DNA of 64,000 nt from positions 124,001 to 188,000 of the forward strand of contig VJWN01000004.1 of NCBI GenBank assembly GCA_007644065.1, written 5' to 3'. Shown here piece by piece: positions 1-12,156 of the stretch; position 1 is the first letter of the stretch; each line of letters starts with the position of its first letter. This DNA is from Margaritispora aquatica. Taxonomy: Eukaryota > Ascomycota > Leotiomycetes > Helotiales > Discinellaceae. Both the position numbers and the translations under genes were made by a program. The notes under the pieces were generated by a model. It saw only the letters and a program-made list of their open reading frames with translations. It was not told the origin of the DNA and made no database searches.

Positions 1-2
1 TG

Positions 3-1325
3 GAGAACGTATGGCCGAACAAAATCGAATACCAAGTGATTATCCCACAAAAGGCCATTGTTTTTGGCACCGCAATTGACGTGGAGATGAGATTCACCTC
101 GTTGTTGAAAGGACTAGATGTTGGGATGGTCAAATGTCAATTGATCGAAGCGCAAGAATTTGTCTTGCCAGGTATGACACCACATACGGAAAGATTCTGG
201 AAGAATTCGAGAGACATCGAAAGCTGGAATTTCGAAGTGGGCAGAGAATCTTTCCAAGACATGCTGAATGAGGATGGTCAAGATGGCTGGGTTCTGAACA
301 AGAGATTGCCTCTGCCAAAATCATTGAGTAAGTGTTTGCAGGACGTCGATGTTCATGGCATCAAAATCAGGCACAAGGTCAAATTCAATATCGCTCTTCA
401 CAATCCTGATGGGCATATCTCTGAGGTTAGTCGTTTTCCCACGTTTTGCATACAAAACTGACCTTTTTAGCTTCGTGCAACATTACCTATCACTATCTTC
501 ATTTCACCAAATATGCCTATGACTGAAGATGGACGTCTTGTTGATCAAACGCCCATGAGTACTCAAACGGCCGATATCGTCCAGCATGCTCCACCGTTGT
601 ATGGTGAGCATCAACTGGATCAATTGTACGCAGATGTGGACATGAGCGGTATTATGACTCCAGCACCGCAGTCAGGCATGAACACCCCCTTCTACAGTCT
701 ATCGAGAGCTGGATCGCATGAGAATCTTGCATCTCTCAACGAAGCGGCCCATTCAAACGGTGCAGTGCCAGCATCTGTATTGTCCTCGAGACTTCAAGAT
801 TTGAGCTCTACATCAAGGAATAGCAGCTTCCGTCGTTTACATGGAGCTGGCTCAGGATCAAATACACCACATCATCAGCCACACACGGAAGGAGAATATT
901 TTGGACAAGCTCACACAGACCACCATAGCAATCCTCACAGTAACCCATTGACGCGACGAACGAGTGAAGAGGAACGTATGGAAGGTTCTCGGTTGACAAG
1001 TGGTCAACAAACACCCGAGCACGTGGATTACTCGACATTAACAAAAGTACCATCTTATGGTACGGCTATCAAAACGCCTGCTAGGGGTATGAGTTACACA
1101 GAAGCAGTGCCGAACTACGAGACAGCAATTTCAGCACCCCCATCTCCCGAGAGGAGTTTCAGTCATCCTACAACTCCAGGTGTCGAGGCATCTGATCCGA
1201 TGAGGAGGTCGCATTTCGCAAGCATGGGATTTACACCTATACACGCACCTGCACCTGTACATAACAATGATAACGATGAGAGGAGGAGGTTACATCTCTT
1301 GCAACAGAGAGGAAGAGCACACTAG
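3..1325 (+). CDS. creD: CreD/Rod1-like alpha-arrestin, 3' part (5' end outside window)
   Basis: Alpha-arrestin that works as an adaptor between membrane transporters and a Rsp5/HulA-type HECT ubiquitin ligase, controlling transporter endocytosis and carbon repression in fungi. The frame is open from base 3, so the N-terminal arrestin domain lies upstream. What remains is the arrestin C-terminal domain, then a Ser/Thr/Pro-rich tail. One 45-nt intron (426-470) has donor GTTAGT and acceptor TTTTAG and joins HGIKIRHKVKFN...DGHISE to LRATLPITIFISPN in phase 0, a junction typical of CreD. A PPLY motif (about base 590, in QHAPPLYGEH) is a PPxY ligase-docking site, and VPSY near 1050 is a weaker variant. 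The tail is rich in S/T-P sites, consistent with regulation by phosphorylation. Family assignment is firm; CreD rather than another Rod1/Rog3-like paralogue is inferred. Confidence 0.85.
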
Positions 1326-2623
1326 TGGACTTGGCGATTTGATTCATCTATCGCACCTGCATTTGGAACGGCGTTAAGAGTTGGGACCCAAATAGACTTG
1401 TTAGAGCATTGCATTGCTGGCGTTCTTTGTTTGGACGGGGATAGAGAGATACACATTCAATTGCCTACATCAGGTGGCTGTGAGCGTTGTTTTAGGGATT
1501 TGATCGAAGCGGAGGATGAAAGAATTGGGTAATTTGGCAGATGGGAATGGGATGGGACGGGAAAGGAGGAGTTTGGAGTGATGGGATGGCTAGGTAACAC
1601 CACCTCACTCTGTTGTATTCAAGTATTTGGGAAAGAAGGGAGGTTCTCTGCGAGGAAATGGAAGCGTAATACTCATACTATTGAACTGTTTAAATGCCTT
1701 TCTGGTTATTCGTATTTCTCATAATGTGGTCTATCTTATTGTCATGTCTCTTCTTCGTTAAGTACATATGTATGTCTCCTTCCCTTATGAGTGCAATTTT
1801 CGCAAGCTGCTAGAACACTGTCTCAACTCGCGTATTTAATATCAAAATTGATTACTAATCTTGATCTCAACATGGCATGCCATACTCCTGCTACGCCATA
1901 TGGGTTGATTTGCATGGAAGTATATACCGATACCTTTGTCGTTATACGTTCACGTTCAGATCTACATTCACATCCGCTTCCAGTCCTTTGTTCTTTGTTC
2001 TTAGCCTTTGTTCATACCTCAACACTGCGATGCGGTGCCTAGACCTCACAGCTGGCAGAACAATCCATCAAACCAGTGTGCTGAGTAGAGTACTTGTTTT
2101 TCTAGTTATCTTTTGAACTTGGACTTGGATTATGCTTAATTGGCTTCGCTTTGTTCCACTTCTTTGTTCGGTTTGAGGTGAGGAACGTACTGGCGTTTTT
2201 CTGTCAAAGGCCACGTCACGTTTTGCTTGATGGTTCGAAGGTAGGCTTGTGGACTACCTTACTGCTGTGCTGTGAGATGGGTATATGGAGAGGAGAGGAG
2301 GTCACCTGGTGCGGAGGTTCCTTCGTGGTGTGGTGATTTGTGGGATGGATGATTGATCGCTTGGCTGCTTGTTTTTGATCGCCTGCGTCTATGCTGGAGC
2401 TGGATATGCTGAAGCTGGATCACAGGTGCTTCGAATGAGAAGTCCTGGAGATTGGGGTGCATAACGGAAGTTTGATCTGCTGCACTCCTTGTGGCGGTTC
2501 GGTCTCAATAATGCTCAATCTAATTTCGAGCTTCAGCCCCAGCAAGTCTCTTCTCTCATCCTCTCTACTTTTCAGGCCTTTCAAACCGCCATTTCAAACC
2601 CCAATCTGAATCTACACCAGGCT
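1326..2623. other. Intergenic, no gene seen
   Basis: This holds the 3' regions of two genes that converge on it (arrestin, + strand; Ser-rich protein, - strand). Short open frames lack codon structure or recognisable domains. Bases 1480-1600 are G-rich, and 2510-2623 begin a strongly C-rich block that continues into the next gene. Confidence 0.6.
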
Positions 2624-3412
2624 TCAAATCAAGCTAACCTCCCTCCCACAACACATCGGTTCTTTCTCCACCTCACCGTCATCACCCCTGCCCTGTGTGC
2701 GTCTCAAGAACTCAATCTCCGAAATATCAGGCCTAATACTCGGCGGAAGATTCAGCACAGATTTTGTTCCCACCGGTGAGGGCGGAGTGACCCATGGTCT
2801 GTATGTCTGATTTGTGGAGTCAGAGCCAGAGCTGGTGAAAGAGAGGTCTTTGGGGTGCGGGATAGCGTTTGTGTTTGAGGCAGTGTTAGAGGTAGAGGTA
2901 GATGTGTGGGATGAGAAAATGCCCACGAACGAGTTACTCAAGCGGCGGAAAGGCGAAGAGAGCGTGGATGTTAGTGAACCAGTGGATTTCGAGCGGCTCT
3001 TGAGTGTGAACGGTGGCCTGGATGCGGATGTGGTTATGTGCTGGGATCGTGTTCTTGTATGTGATTGTGATTGCGATTGTGGTGCCTTCGTAGATGACTT
3101 CGAGTGACCTTTGGTGTTTAAATTTGGTCTTGATCTTTCCCTTGATGATGCTTTACCAGCACTTGAGAGGAATGGGTTGACAAACTCGAGTTTCTCATCA
3201 GAAGACATGGCTCGTAAGTTAGAATCATTAGTTTTAAACAGTGATAGTGGTGTTGATTGAGCTGAGTGATCTTGTGGTTGCTCGCTTGACTTGCGGGAAT
3301 GCGAAATTGAAAATTTCCTTGATAGGTTGGAGGTGTCATTGCAGTTGCTGGTCCTGCTAGATGAGCCTTGCTGCTCATATGCAGGTGTATAGCTAGTCAT
3401 GGTGGTGCTCAT
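2624..3412 (-). CDS. Ser/Thr-rich hypothetical protein
   Basis: A 262-residue single-exon protein of unknown function. Most of it is low complexity (Ser, Thr, Asn, Gln, basic residues), so it is probably disordered. The final 65 residues look more constrained: a WVTPPSP stretch, then SVLNLPPSIRPDISEIEFL and a short basic/acidic end containing CC. No membrane segment or signal peptide is visible. The start is the first ATG of the frame, and a second ATG follows four codons later. The coding frame crosses a composition switch: the plus strand is C-rich to about 2770 and then G-rich. That may explain part of the low-complexity coding. The ORF is long and ends in a non-repetitive C terminus, which favours a real gene, but I do not recognise a family. 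Confidence 0.6.
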   Translation of the reverse strand: MSTTMTSYTPAYEQQGSSSRTSNCNDTSNLSRKFSISHSRKSSEQPQDHSAQSTPLSLFKTNDSNLRAMSSDEKLEFVNPFLSSAGKASSRERSRPNLNTKGHSKSSTKAPQSQSQSHTRTRSQHITTSASRPPFTLKSRSKSTGSLTSTLSSPFRRLSNSFVGIFSSHTSTSTSNTASNTNAIPHPKDLSFTSSGSDSTNQTYRPWVTPPSPVGTKSVLNLPPSIRPDISEIEFLRRTQGRGDDGEVEKEPMCCGREVSLI

Positions 3413-3933
3413 TCTGTTGTGTGAGGATTGTGTGACGGGAATTCACAACGTTCTCGTGGATGGCTCTTGTGCTACAGATATCATCAATTCGATTGATTAA
3501 GGATTTTCATTTGTGCCAATTGAGTGTGGAAGACATATATAGCATCGCGATGAGATAGAGCTAAGATGGAGATAGGAATGAAAATAGCAGAAGGAGCTTT
3601 GAATACAAACATAGCTTTGGGGCAGCATCATAGGGTCATGGGTAAACATAGCTTATAGCAAATGCAGCATAAATTTCTTGTGATTTCTTTATCTATCTCT
3701 CGAGGGTTCATCGAGCTGCTTTTTGCAGTCTAGTTTCAGCAGGTCTCACATCCCACACTCATGCTGTTCGAGGTTTATTTTGCGTGCGTTGTATACCAAA
3801 AGTGCTGGAAGGTTATGATTGGGTATCTCTTTGATGGAGAATTCCACGACACTCATTCCTCGCACCGACCTGTACAACTTGAACCTTCCTATTATTCGCC
3901 CATATGAGATAGAGAATGGTCTCAAAGATATCC
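3413..3933. other. Intergenic between the Ser-rich gene and rtp1
   Basis: Probable promoter of the Ser-rich gene and 3' region of rtp1. No recognisable gene or repeat. Confidence 0.5.
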
Positions 3934-6715
3934 TCACTCGATCTCCTCAATTCGTGGCCGCCCACCTACAAGTCCACCGCTTTGGCTTGAGGAAATGCTC
4001 AATCCAGCTAGATCCTGCAACCCCAGATTTGCTCTTTGTCCGAATTCCCCTCCATCCACTTGTACAGGGATCAACGACTCCATCTGCCAAGCCTGCAGAC
4101 TCTCCACCACATCTTTCGCATGTTGGCGCACCAGTCCATCGTTATCAGTGCTTGTCACGTACTCCAAGATCCTTTGTACGTCATCTAAGCTTTGCCCTAC
4201 GAAGCCAAATGGAAGCTTTTGTCCTTCTTGACGTGCAACAGAGAGTGCTTTGATGAATGATAGTATAAGGAGAATACTAGCACGCCGCACAATGCCCTTT
4301 TCAACTTCCTGTTCGAGGGTAAGGATGTGAATGGAGAGGTCAATGGCTGAGGAGATGATTCTTGCTCCTACCCCTGAAACGTTCGCTTCGATTCCGGAGC
4401 CGAGAATTGACAGCGCCGACGCTCGAATGCGAAGGTCTTCAGTGCCTCGTGTGCTTTCCCAGCCCGACACAATTTGAGAGATAGCTTCGTGGTCCTGGGG
4501 AGATTCGTCGAGATCAAGATGCTCGTCAAGTTGAGGAACAGAACCACCCCATGCTTCATCTGCTTCACTGTTTTGTTTTCGTTTGAGCTTGTTTCTGTTT
4601 TCTTGAACGCGTTCCGTCTTCGGTCGGTAGCTACGACGCCCAGCGATGAAGAGTAATCCTTCGCAAACAGTCCGGGCTAGATCTCCTGTGAATGCGAGGT
4701 GATTCGTTTGTATTACTTGAAGTAAAGCTTCACCAAACTTTAATCGTTGATCAAGTTCACATTCTTCATTCGGATCAACATAACGATCAATAAGGTCTTT
4801 TAGCACGGCTTTTGGGTGCCTTTGAGATAGTTGAATGAATGAATGTATGGCTCGAAGGTAGATATACTCTTCAGTGTCTTGCAGGAGCGAAGAGAAAAGA
4901 ACAAGTAACGCTGGAATATCCAAGACACTACTGTTGGACTTCATCAACCTTGAGATCAGTTCGAGTCCTTGAGCGCGCACAGGAGGTGGTGAGTCGGTTG
5001 CTGTCAAGTATGACATTGCAAGACCATACGCCTTGCGATCTTCTTTCTGGCGATCTGTTGGAGCACTCAGAGGCTCATCCTCTGGCTCGTTCATACTATC
5101 GCGAAATCTCAATACCAACATCAAGTTGTTGGCTGTAGATGAAACATCTAGATCTGACCGCCGACTAATGATACGTAAGGAGTTCTTGATCGAATCCCAT
5201 CTGGAATCTACATCATGGCTCATGCGAAAGGAAGGAGAGGTTAATACGATGTTGAGAAGACTGAGAGCCACAGCAACCATATCTTCATTACCCTCTGATC
5301 CACTGGCAAAACCAGAGAGTACCTGGTCAACAAGACTCAGAACCTGTTGAGAATCACTGACAAGCTTATCTGGAAATTCAGTCATCATCTTCTGCATGAC
5401 TTTCGCTTCGATGAGTCTTGACTTGAGGTCAGTACTTTCTCCAAGCGTTTCGACTCTAGTGATGATCGATGATTGCGATTTGCCACTGTGTGCAAGCCAT
5501 CTAGTACATAGATCCATGAACAAGCCGGATATTTCCAAGCTCATATCTGGTAAGTCTTGTAGCAGAGCAATGAAGCTTTCCACTGAGCTATCAATCCTTG
5601 CCAGTCCAAGGTCATCAAACTCCATATGGTTGACCTGTTGAATCTGAATCGTACCATGTGGAGACTGTTTATATATCCAAAAATTCTCATCCGATAACGA
5701 ACTCCCATTAAACGTAAGATTTTGTAAAATGGTTGATAAAGGATTTTGTTTTCGTACTGTTGAGTCCTGTGACGTCCCTGAAGATAGAAGCTGGATAAGA
5801 GTCTTCAATAATTTTCTTGCAGATTCACAACATACATCACCAACGAGGCTGCTTGACTTCGACCAGCAAGAAATCGACCACAGTGGGAGGATAATAGGAC
5901 CTAGTAGCCTCTTGCTCAATGACGGATGTGGATGAGAAGTTAAGAGAGTGGATAACCTCTCTATAGCTTTGGCTAAATCAATAGGCGTCACTAGGATTTT
6001 TGGATCACTAAGAGTAGTTATATACTCCTCGGATTTCAAGTCCCGGGCTTGCTTCGACAAACTAGGATCTATTCTTGTGAGTATTGGACTCACTAAAGCG
6101 TTCCAGCCTGGCATGCCCGGCGCACCAAACTGCTTGCGGCCGAGAATACCAAACCCAATAATGAATGCTGCTGCTCGGTCCATTTCGGGCTCTCCTTCTC
6201 CATCCAAAAGAGAGAGTAGTTGAGGCCCAATTCCTTCGAACCATTCCGCTGGATCCATACCTGCAGGTGGTGATGAGATGAGTCGCGAAGCGGCATTAAG
6301 AGCTTCATGTGTGATACTGGAACCCCTCCCAGTACTGGCTGCCTCATTCCGGCTCGCGCTACTTGGGTGTACAGACAGAACAAACTCGATAGTGTGCTGA
6401 ACACCTCTTGATCGTAATGGCAAACGAGCCAGAATTTTTATCAGTGGATCCCGCAGCCATGGTTCTACTCTGCCGGGTTGAATGAGACGATTCAATGCTG
6501 GCATGAGAGATAGCAATTTAGTACTTTTCAAAGTCAGCGTTAACCCATCAACCACTACATTCAAGTACAGACCCATGCATCAAATTCATGAATTCTGTCA
6601 TGTGTTGTGCTCTGGATCGTTGTGGAAGCTTGGGATCAAATGCCCTCGTTCCATACTGAAGAATGTTGTCAATCAACGACGGTTCCTTGCTGCCGCTTCC
6701 TGAAGCTTCTACCAT
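3934..6715 (-). CDS. rtp1: Rtp1/TANGO6-like RNA polymerase assembly and nuclear import factor
   Basis: HEAT-repeat protein of the Rtp1/TANGO6 (TMCO7) family, needed in yeast for assembly and nuclear import of RNA polymerase II. Recognised from the N-terminal block LPLRSRGVQHTIEFVLSVHP, typical of fungal Rtp1, from alpha-helical repeats throughout, and from the C-terminal domain with a conserved KTERVQENRNKLKRKQN-type region. Exon 1 is 6715-6573, starting MVEASGSGSK. A 49-nt intron (6572-6524; donor GTCTGT, branch GCTGAC, acceptor AAAAG) joins MNLMHG to TKLLSLMPALNRL. The total is 910 residues, close to fungal homologues. The intron joins two overlapping frames, so the gene is intact and not frameshifted. 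The GTCTGT donor is weak, but the same donor is used in the NACHT gene at 53361. The gene is followed at its 3' end by the Ser-rich gene on the same strand. Confidence 0.85.
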
Positions 6716-8676
6716 GGTGTCAATACAAAAATGATGTATAAATTCACGGAAGATTTTGATGTATGCGAAGCAACGAAGCAATGAAGGAATTTTGGCTCGT
6801 GGATGAGGGCACGAGTTGCCACTTTCTGATGACGAATAAATCAACAACCCGAAGTCACAGTTGTTATTTGAACTTATTTAAATTCAGAATACCACAAATA
6901 AGATAGATTATCATCAACGAATCGACACTGCTTAGTTACTGAACTCGAAATGCTATCAAATATGACCTGTCCCCAATAAGAATATGTTGGCACGTGATGG
7001 CGCGATTTCGAATCGCCTTGGCGACAAAGGACCGTGCACCAATCGCGTACTTCTATCCTTCCAATCCATCTGTCGCCCTCTTGATTCCTTCTTCCACCAC
7101 CACCCATTACATTCAGAGTCAATTGCATTGCGCTACACGTTTCTCCCCATATAAATGATGTCAAATTGATGCCTTCAACTCTATCTGACCTTTAACAGGC
7201 TCTGACCTCGATTGCAGATCCAAACGCGTATACACCCCCTTGGATGCCACCAGATATCTTTCAACCCATACGCGATTCGAAGCTCTTCTCGCTCCACGGA
7301 ACATCCGCAAACAAAGCACTTCTCCTTCCCAACAGTTCTCTGATTGGTCTTTCCGAAAGGAATCGCGAGTCAGAACTTAACCCTAAGTAATCGTTGGTTT
7401 TAGCCCTGCGGTCACAGTTGTTCCTCCAAATTACTAGGTCTTCGTCTGCCGAGTGACGACTAAGATGCCGAAAGGTTGAATGGTTATGATCGAGGCTGGA
7501 GATTGAAAGGTTGGAGGGATAGTCCAGATGTCGAAAGACGAGAAAACGGATTTCTGCTATGAGCCATACTGGTAAGAGCCTCACATGAGGACGCTCGTCA
7601 GGGTTATCGGCTGGGCGCTATACTCTGGTTATTATGGATTGTCTTTTGGTGCTCAAAGGATATGGTTGAAGAGGAGATATTGTGTGGGAGAAGACAGGCC
7701 ATGTCTCGAATATTGGTCTTTGGGATCTTCGTCAAGCTGGATGAATCCAACACGGTCTCTACAACTCTTGGAACACGATTTTTGGACATCTGATGAATTG
7801 AAGGGATGGAGTGCAATAAGCCTACAAACAGACAGCTCTAGTTGTGCTCGTTTCCACTTCCGAAAGGTTGTGTTATGGAATAATCTCACTCGGGAATCAT
7901 TTGCATTGTGCAATTGTGCGAGAGTTTATACTATCCAAACAGAAACGCAGTATTTGAAACTGTTCTTCTGACTTGATTGTCATGAAGATTGCTACGTTGC
8001 CGCTCCTACCCAGTCACTTCAGTTCATCTGGTCAATCCTTTCATCACGTTCTTAGGGATGTTTCCGCGCGACTCATTACGGTGAAGATGACCCGTTCTTC
8101 TCTCTTCCTGGTAGTTTACTACACGAAGGACATTGTATCCACCCTCCTCGGCTGTCCGAAACTCGCATACGCAGTCAGCCCAAAAAACCATTGCTACGGT
8201 ACCAACCAAAAGCTTTGTCACTCATGAAGTGTATCCAAATCAGCCGCATCAACTTCCTCCCATAGGCTCGGTCCTATGGTTGATGGAGGACGCCGACACA
8301 CCGTCTTCCATCTCTTTTGATGGTTAGACACAATTGCCTCTCCAGCAGAGATGACAGCGGTTTTTGTTGATGTCTTTTGTCCGCTTTTGCCCTGCTCTTC
8401 TTTCCCTTTAAATTGGTCTGAAGAGCAGAGGAAACATAAAACTTATCTCAGAAGGTCCTGCTATTCAAACAGAGAGAAGCTTCGTATCACGTTGAGGTAT
8501 CTGATCGTCCTTGCTTGGTGTATACGTGTCCGGACTCCTGCTGAAAGGTCAAGATACTGTCATTGGTGTGATGGTAGGGTTCTTTGGCCCAACATGGTTA
8601 TTGCTATGGAAAGAATGTGCAGAATGTGAAAGACTAGATGTAGTGGCAAGTTCCCTCCATATAACTCATACTGCAG
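6716..8676. other. Gene-poor region
   Basis: About 2 kb with only short, unconvincing open frames on both strands. The one stretch with some family resemblance is an F-box-like segment, listed separately. A frame at 7585-7971 (+) is open for 128 codons but shows no recognisable domain. Confidence 0.5.
7261..7578 (-). pseudogene. Possible F-box-like fragment
   Basis: Minus-strand open frame without a convincing ATG: its first usable codon is GTG, and an in-frame stop lies just upstream in the alternative frame. The start reads LLPVWLIAEI followed by HLDYPSNLSISS, which resembles the fungal F-box pattern LPxELxxEI...LDYPSxLxLS with about five extra residues between. Nothing after it resembles a substrate-binding domain. 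It could be a decayed F-box gene, an exon of an unrecognised gene, or chance. The evidence is motif resemblance only. Confidence 0.22.
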
Positions 8677-9224
8677 ATATTTCCGCTTTACTTCTATCCA
8701 AGGGCATCAGAACCATCATGGCGTCTGGAACGGGACCCATCTCGTGTTGGAGTCAAAGCTTTGTGCTTGTCTGTTCTGGGTAGCGTTGTTTTGGTTGCTG
8801 GTGTCTTTGGTGTGGAGTGAAGTCTTGAGATGTTGCTGTGTTGAGTTTGGAGTTCTTGGGTGATTTGGGAAAACGGACTGGCCCGGTGGATGGGTAGTCC
8901 AGGGTCGTCTTTCGAGGCGGCCCCTCCGCTTTTTGGAGATAAGTTTTATATTCCATGGAAGTTGAATTGAGCTAACATTGTCGCAGGTAATGCGACTTTA
9001 TGGTGTTGAGAGGTGGATGAATGGGGTCACGGTCAAGGCAGTAGATTTGCTCTAAGAAAGGATCCAGACCCGGCAGTTCTACTATTTTAGAATTCATATT
9101 CTAACCTCGGTCTCATACGAACTGACAAGCTAATCTAATCTTCATCCAGATCTTTCAACAAGGCCGATATTTAGCGCAGCAAAAGGATCCGTATGCGAAG
9201 TTGGCGAAACGATTGGAGGAGTAG
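8677..9224 (+). CDS. Candidate 3' end of a small multi-exon membrane-protein gene
   Basis: Three pieces can be chained in phase 0. Exon 8677-8811 follows acceptor CTGCAG and encodes FYPRASEPSWRLERDPSR and then a hydrophobic segment ALCLSVLGSVVLVAGVFG. Exon 8987-9040 follows a perfect CTAAC branch site and GTCGCAG acceptor. Exon 9150-9224 follows a CTAATC branch and CATCCAG acceptor and ends QQKDPYAKLAKRLEE-stop. The last two junctions are convincing. The first donor (GTGGAG at 8812) is weak, and the true 5' end and start codon were not found. The product would have one membrane helix and a basic/acidic tail, as in small organelle membrane proteins. No family recognised. Confidence 0.38.
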
Positions 9225-9414
9225 TGTGATGTGGGTGGTGCGGATTTGATCATGAGATGTGCGAGGAATGAGAGGGGAGATTGCATCTTTGGGATGGGAG
9301 GGTGCAATCTTTGGTGGGTGATTTATGAGGGGATATGGGTATAGATCTTGTGATAATAGACATCTAACAAGCAATTTAGTATTCAAAAACAATCTTTGAC
9401 TTCCGTCCCAATAT

Positions 9415-11140
9415 CTACACACTATCATGCTTACCCGGCTTCGCAGCATCCAAGTGAATCTCAATAGCCTCACCCACAGTCAACTCCAAATCAACATGTC
9501 TACCCCCATCAAACACCTTATCGATCTCCTCCAGCGTCATCTTGGCCGTCTCGGGGAAGTAGAAGTACATGATAACCACCTCAATAAAGCACCAGAACGC
9601 ACTGATGAGGTAGAAACCCCAACCACTCCAGGCCATAGCATACGGAATCACGTACGTGTTGAAGAAAGCAGCCAGGTAGCAAGCGCCATTGAAGACCGCG
9701 AGACCGTTGGCGCGGATTGAGTATGAGAGTACTTCGACGGAGTACAGGTATGAGAGCGGCGTCCACATCACGGAGTACCAACCGTAGAAGAAAAAGATCA
9801 GGAATACGATGGCGGCGGAGGCGCTGGCGTTGTCGCTGCCTGAGTAGAGCTTTGTAAGGACGGCGTTGATGACGAGGGTGAGGCCCATAATGGTGGTGGA
9901 TACCACTGTGTTTTGTTAGAGTGGGACTTGAAATGGGCTTCGTTCTACTAGGTAGGTGGACACTTACGGAATCCAGGACGACGGCCAACTCGGTCGACGT
10001 TCAGACTTCCAATCACGGCGCAGAATAAATTCCATACGGAAAGGCCCATGTTGATGGCTAGTTGTGTCTGGACTGTTGTGATGCCGGCTGTATCCAGGAC
10101 GGTGCCGAGATAATATGTAATGGTGTTATTTCCAGACAGCTGGCAAAATACTATATAGTGTCAGTCTTAGATTACACGCAACAAGAACCATCACATAAGG
10201 AGCTCGCTTACCAGCACCAGCAATCGTAACGCCCATACGCCATCTATTCGGCCTCGTCGAAAACAAAGCCCTCACATCCGTCTTCTGCACCGTCTTCTCA
10301 AACGCCAAAGTCTGGCAAATCTCCTCATACTCCACCGCCACGAGCACAGAGTCCGGATCCCCGCCACCATGCCATTTGATGAGCATGGCGCGCGCCTCTT
10401 CGTGGCGATCTTGGTAGACGAGCCAACGCGGAGACTCAGGGATGAATGGCAGCGGAGCGAGACAGAGCAGCGAGGGCAGAAATTGCAGGAGCGAGGGTAA
10501 ACGCCACGACCATGTCGAGTCGATGTATTGACTTCCGTAGGTCACTCCCGCGGCGAGAATTCCGCCTACGTACCAGAAGGCGCCGTAGAGGCCGGTGAGG
10601 GTGGCGCGGTATTTGGGGTGCGAGACTTCGGCTACGTAGCTGTTTTCTTGTCAGGACTTGCTTGTCCATCTTGCTTGGATGGATAGAGAATGAGGACTTA
10701 CGATGGACCAGCAACAGAGCCAAGGGTGACGCTCAAACCGACTATAAACCTCCCAATACAGAATTGAGCCTCCTTGGTAGCCGAACCTTGAATCGCGGCT
10801 CCTATGATAGCCACGATGGCAGTGACAGCGATGCCCCACTTCCTCCCCCATCTATCGGGGATGTAACCGCTGACTGGCATGGCGACGATACAACCTAGGA
10901 AAACGACAGCGACGTTTAGTGAGGTTGTTGCGGAGGTCAGGCCGAAATAGTCTGCGTAGGAGGGCAGGATTTGGAGCCCGTTCATCATAGATGAATCATA
11001 TCCTTGGGTTGCTGAGTTCTGTGGGAGTGTCAGTTGGATATATGGTTTTAGGAGAGTAGTATAGGATGTACGGCTGTGGCTACGAAGACAACGAGTGCCA
11101 TCATAATGAGACCATTGCGGTCCAATCCTACTTCAGCCAT
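9415..11140 (-). CDS. MFS sugar porter (lactose/hexose permease-like)
   Basis: A 495-residue proton-coupled sugar transporter of the major facilitator sugar-porter family, expected in the plasma membrane with 12 helices. Five exons: 11140-11072, 11018-10702, 10639-10212, 10150-9968, 9905-9415; all four introns are 53-62 nt with canonical ends. Visible signatures are GYIPDRWGRKWG (loop 2-3), PESPRWL after helix 6, the substrate-site block SGNNTITYYLGT in helix 7, DRVGRRPGF in loop 8-9, and PETAKMTLEEID near the C terminus in place of PETKG. The NNTITYYL block and overall length resemble fungal lactose/cellobiose permeases and high-affinity hexose carriers. The substrate cannot be fixed from sequence. 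There is no linked hydrolase in the window. Confidence 0.88.
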
Positions 11141-12156
11141 GTTTGAGATGAATATCGAGAAGTTGAAGTTCGATCGGTTGGAAAACAAACACCACACTCA
11201 CTCACTCTAATATCTACTATGAGCTCGAGAATGAGCTTATATCAGAACTAGAGTATCAACAGCTATGCACCCTCTATCTTCGTGATAGAGGATAAGATAA
11301 TGTACATCATGCTGCCGAATGCTGCCCGTCACCGGCAAGATAAGACCAAGCAAAGTGTATGCCGTGTGCAGTGCATATTCACAATTGTATCTCGAGATGC
11401 CCACATTTGCGGGATATACCCTGACGGTACCTCATCCAACGAAGATCTTGCTATTTGAAGAAGATACGGATAGTCTCCCGTGCTTGTAGGTGTTCGGACC
11501 CGATACTGCGTCGTCGCCTGGCATTTCTTCGGAAGTTCAAGAATGGGGCGGGTCTGGAGGGACTGGATTGTTGATATCAGGATGGTCGTGTCATATCTGG
11601 TGGGCTATTTGGTATGTTTGTGGCGATTAGAGCTTCTATTCTCCGAGTCTTGGTCTGCGTATCCTTCTTTGCGCTGCTCTCTGACTAGTGTCGAAATTGA
11701 ATGTAATTTTACATGTGATTGATGTCTTCTCTTGTGTCTTGGCTTGCCCTCAGCTTCCTTTCTTTACTGTTGGAATCAGTTCTCAAGATCGCTCGTATGG
11801 AAATTGTCGTTGAAGCTTGGTACGATCCTTGTGTATTGCTACTTGCTGACATGTTTTGGGAGTGAAAGTTAAGAATTGTGAGGTTCAAAACGACGAGACT
11901 CCATGTATATCCGTCGATTGAGAGAATGTCCAGCTTCACATAATGAAACAAAACAACACTTCTCTTTGTTTGACAGACGACTAATTCAGTATGCTATTTG
12001 CTTGAAGGTGGAGCCCCGAACGTTTGTCATCTATGTTCTAGCAAATTGTCAAATCATGCAATGCTGCTTGCAACGACATGTAGCCATATAATCGCTGGTA
12101 CAATGGCTCTTTTTGGTGTCCAAAGATGCTTCAAATGGAATGAGTACGCTCTGTCC
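11141..12156. other. Intergenic, promoter side of the sugar porter
   Basis: Upstream of the sugar-porter ATG and downstream of the luciferase-fold gene. Short open frames at 11480-11722 and 11709-11951 have no recognisable content. No repeat seen. Confidence 0.5.

Noticed and set aside
6548..6576. Frameshift between two overlapping frames in rtp1
   Set aside because: A 49-nt intron with a good branch point joins both frames and gives a family-like N terminus.
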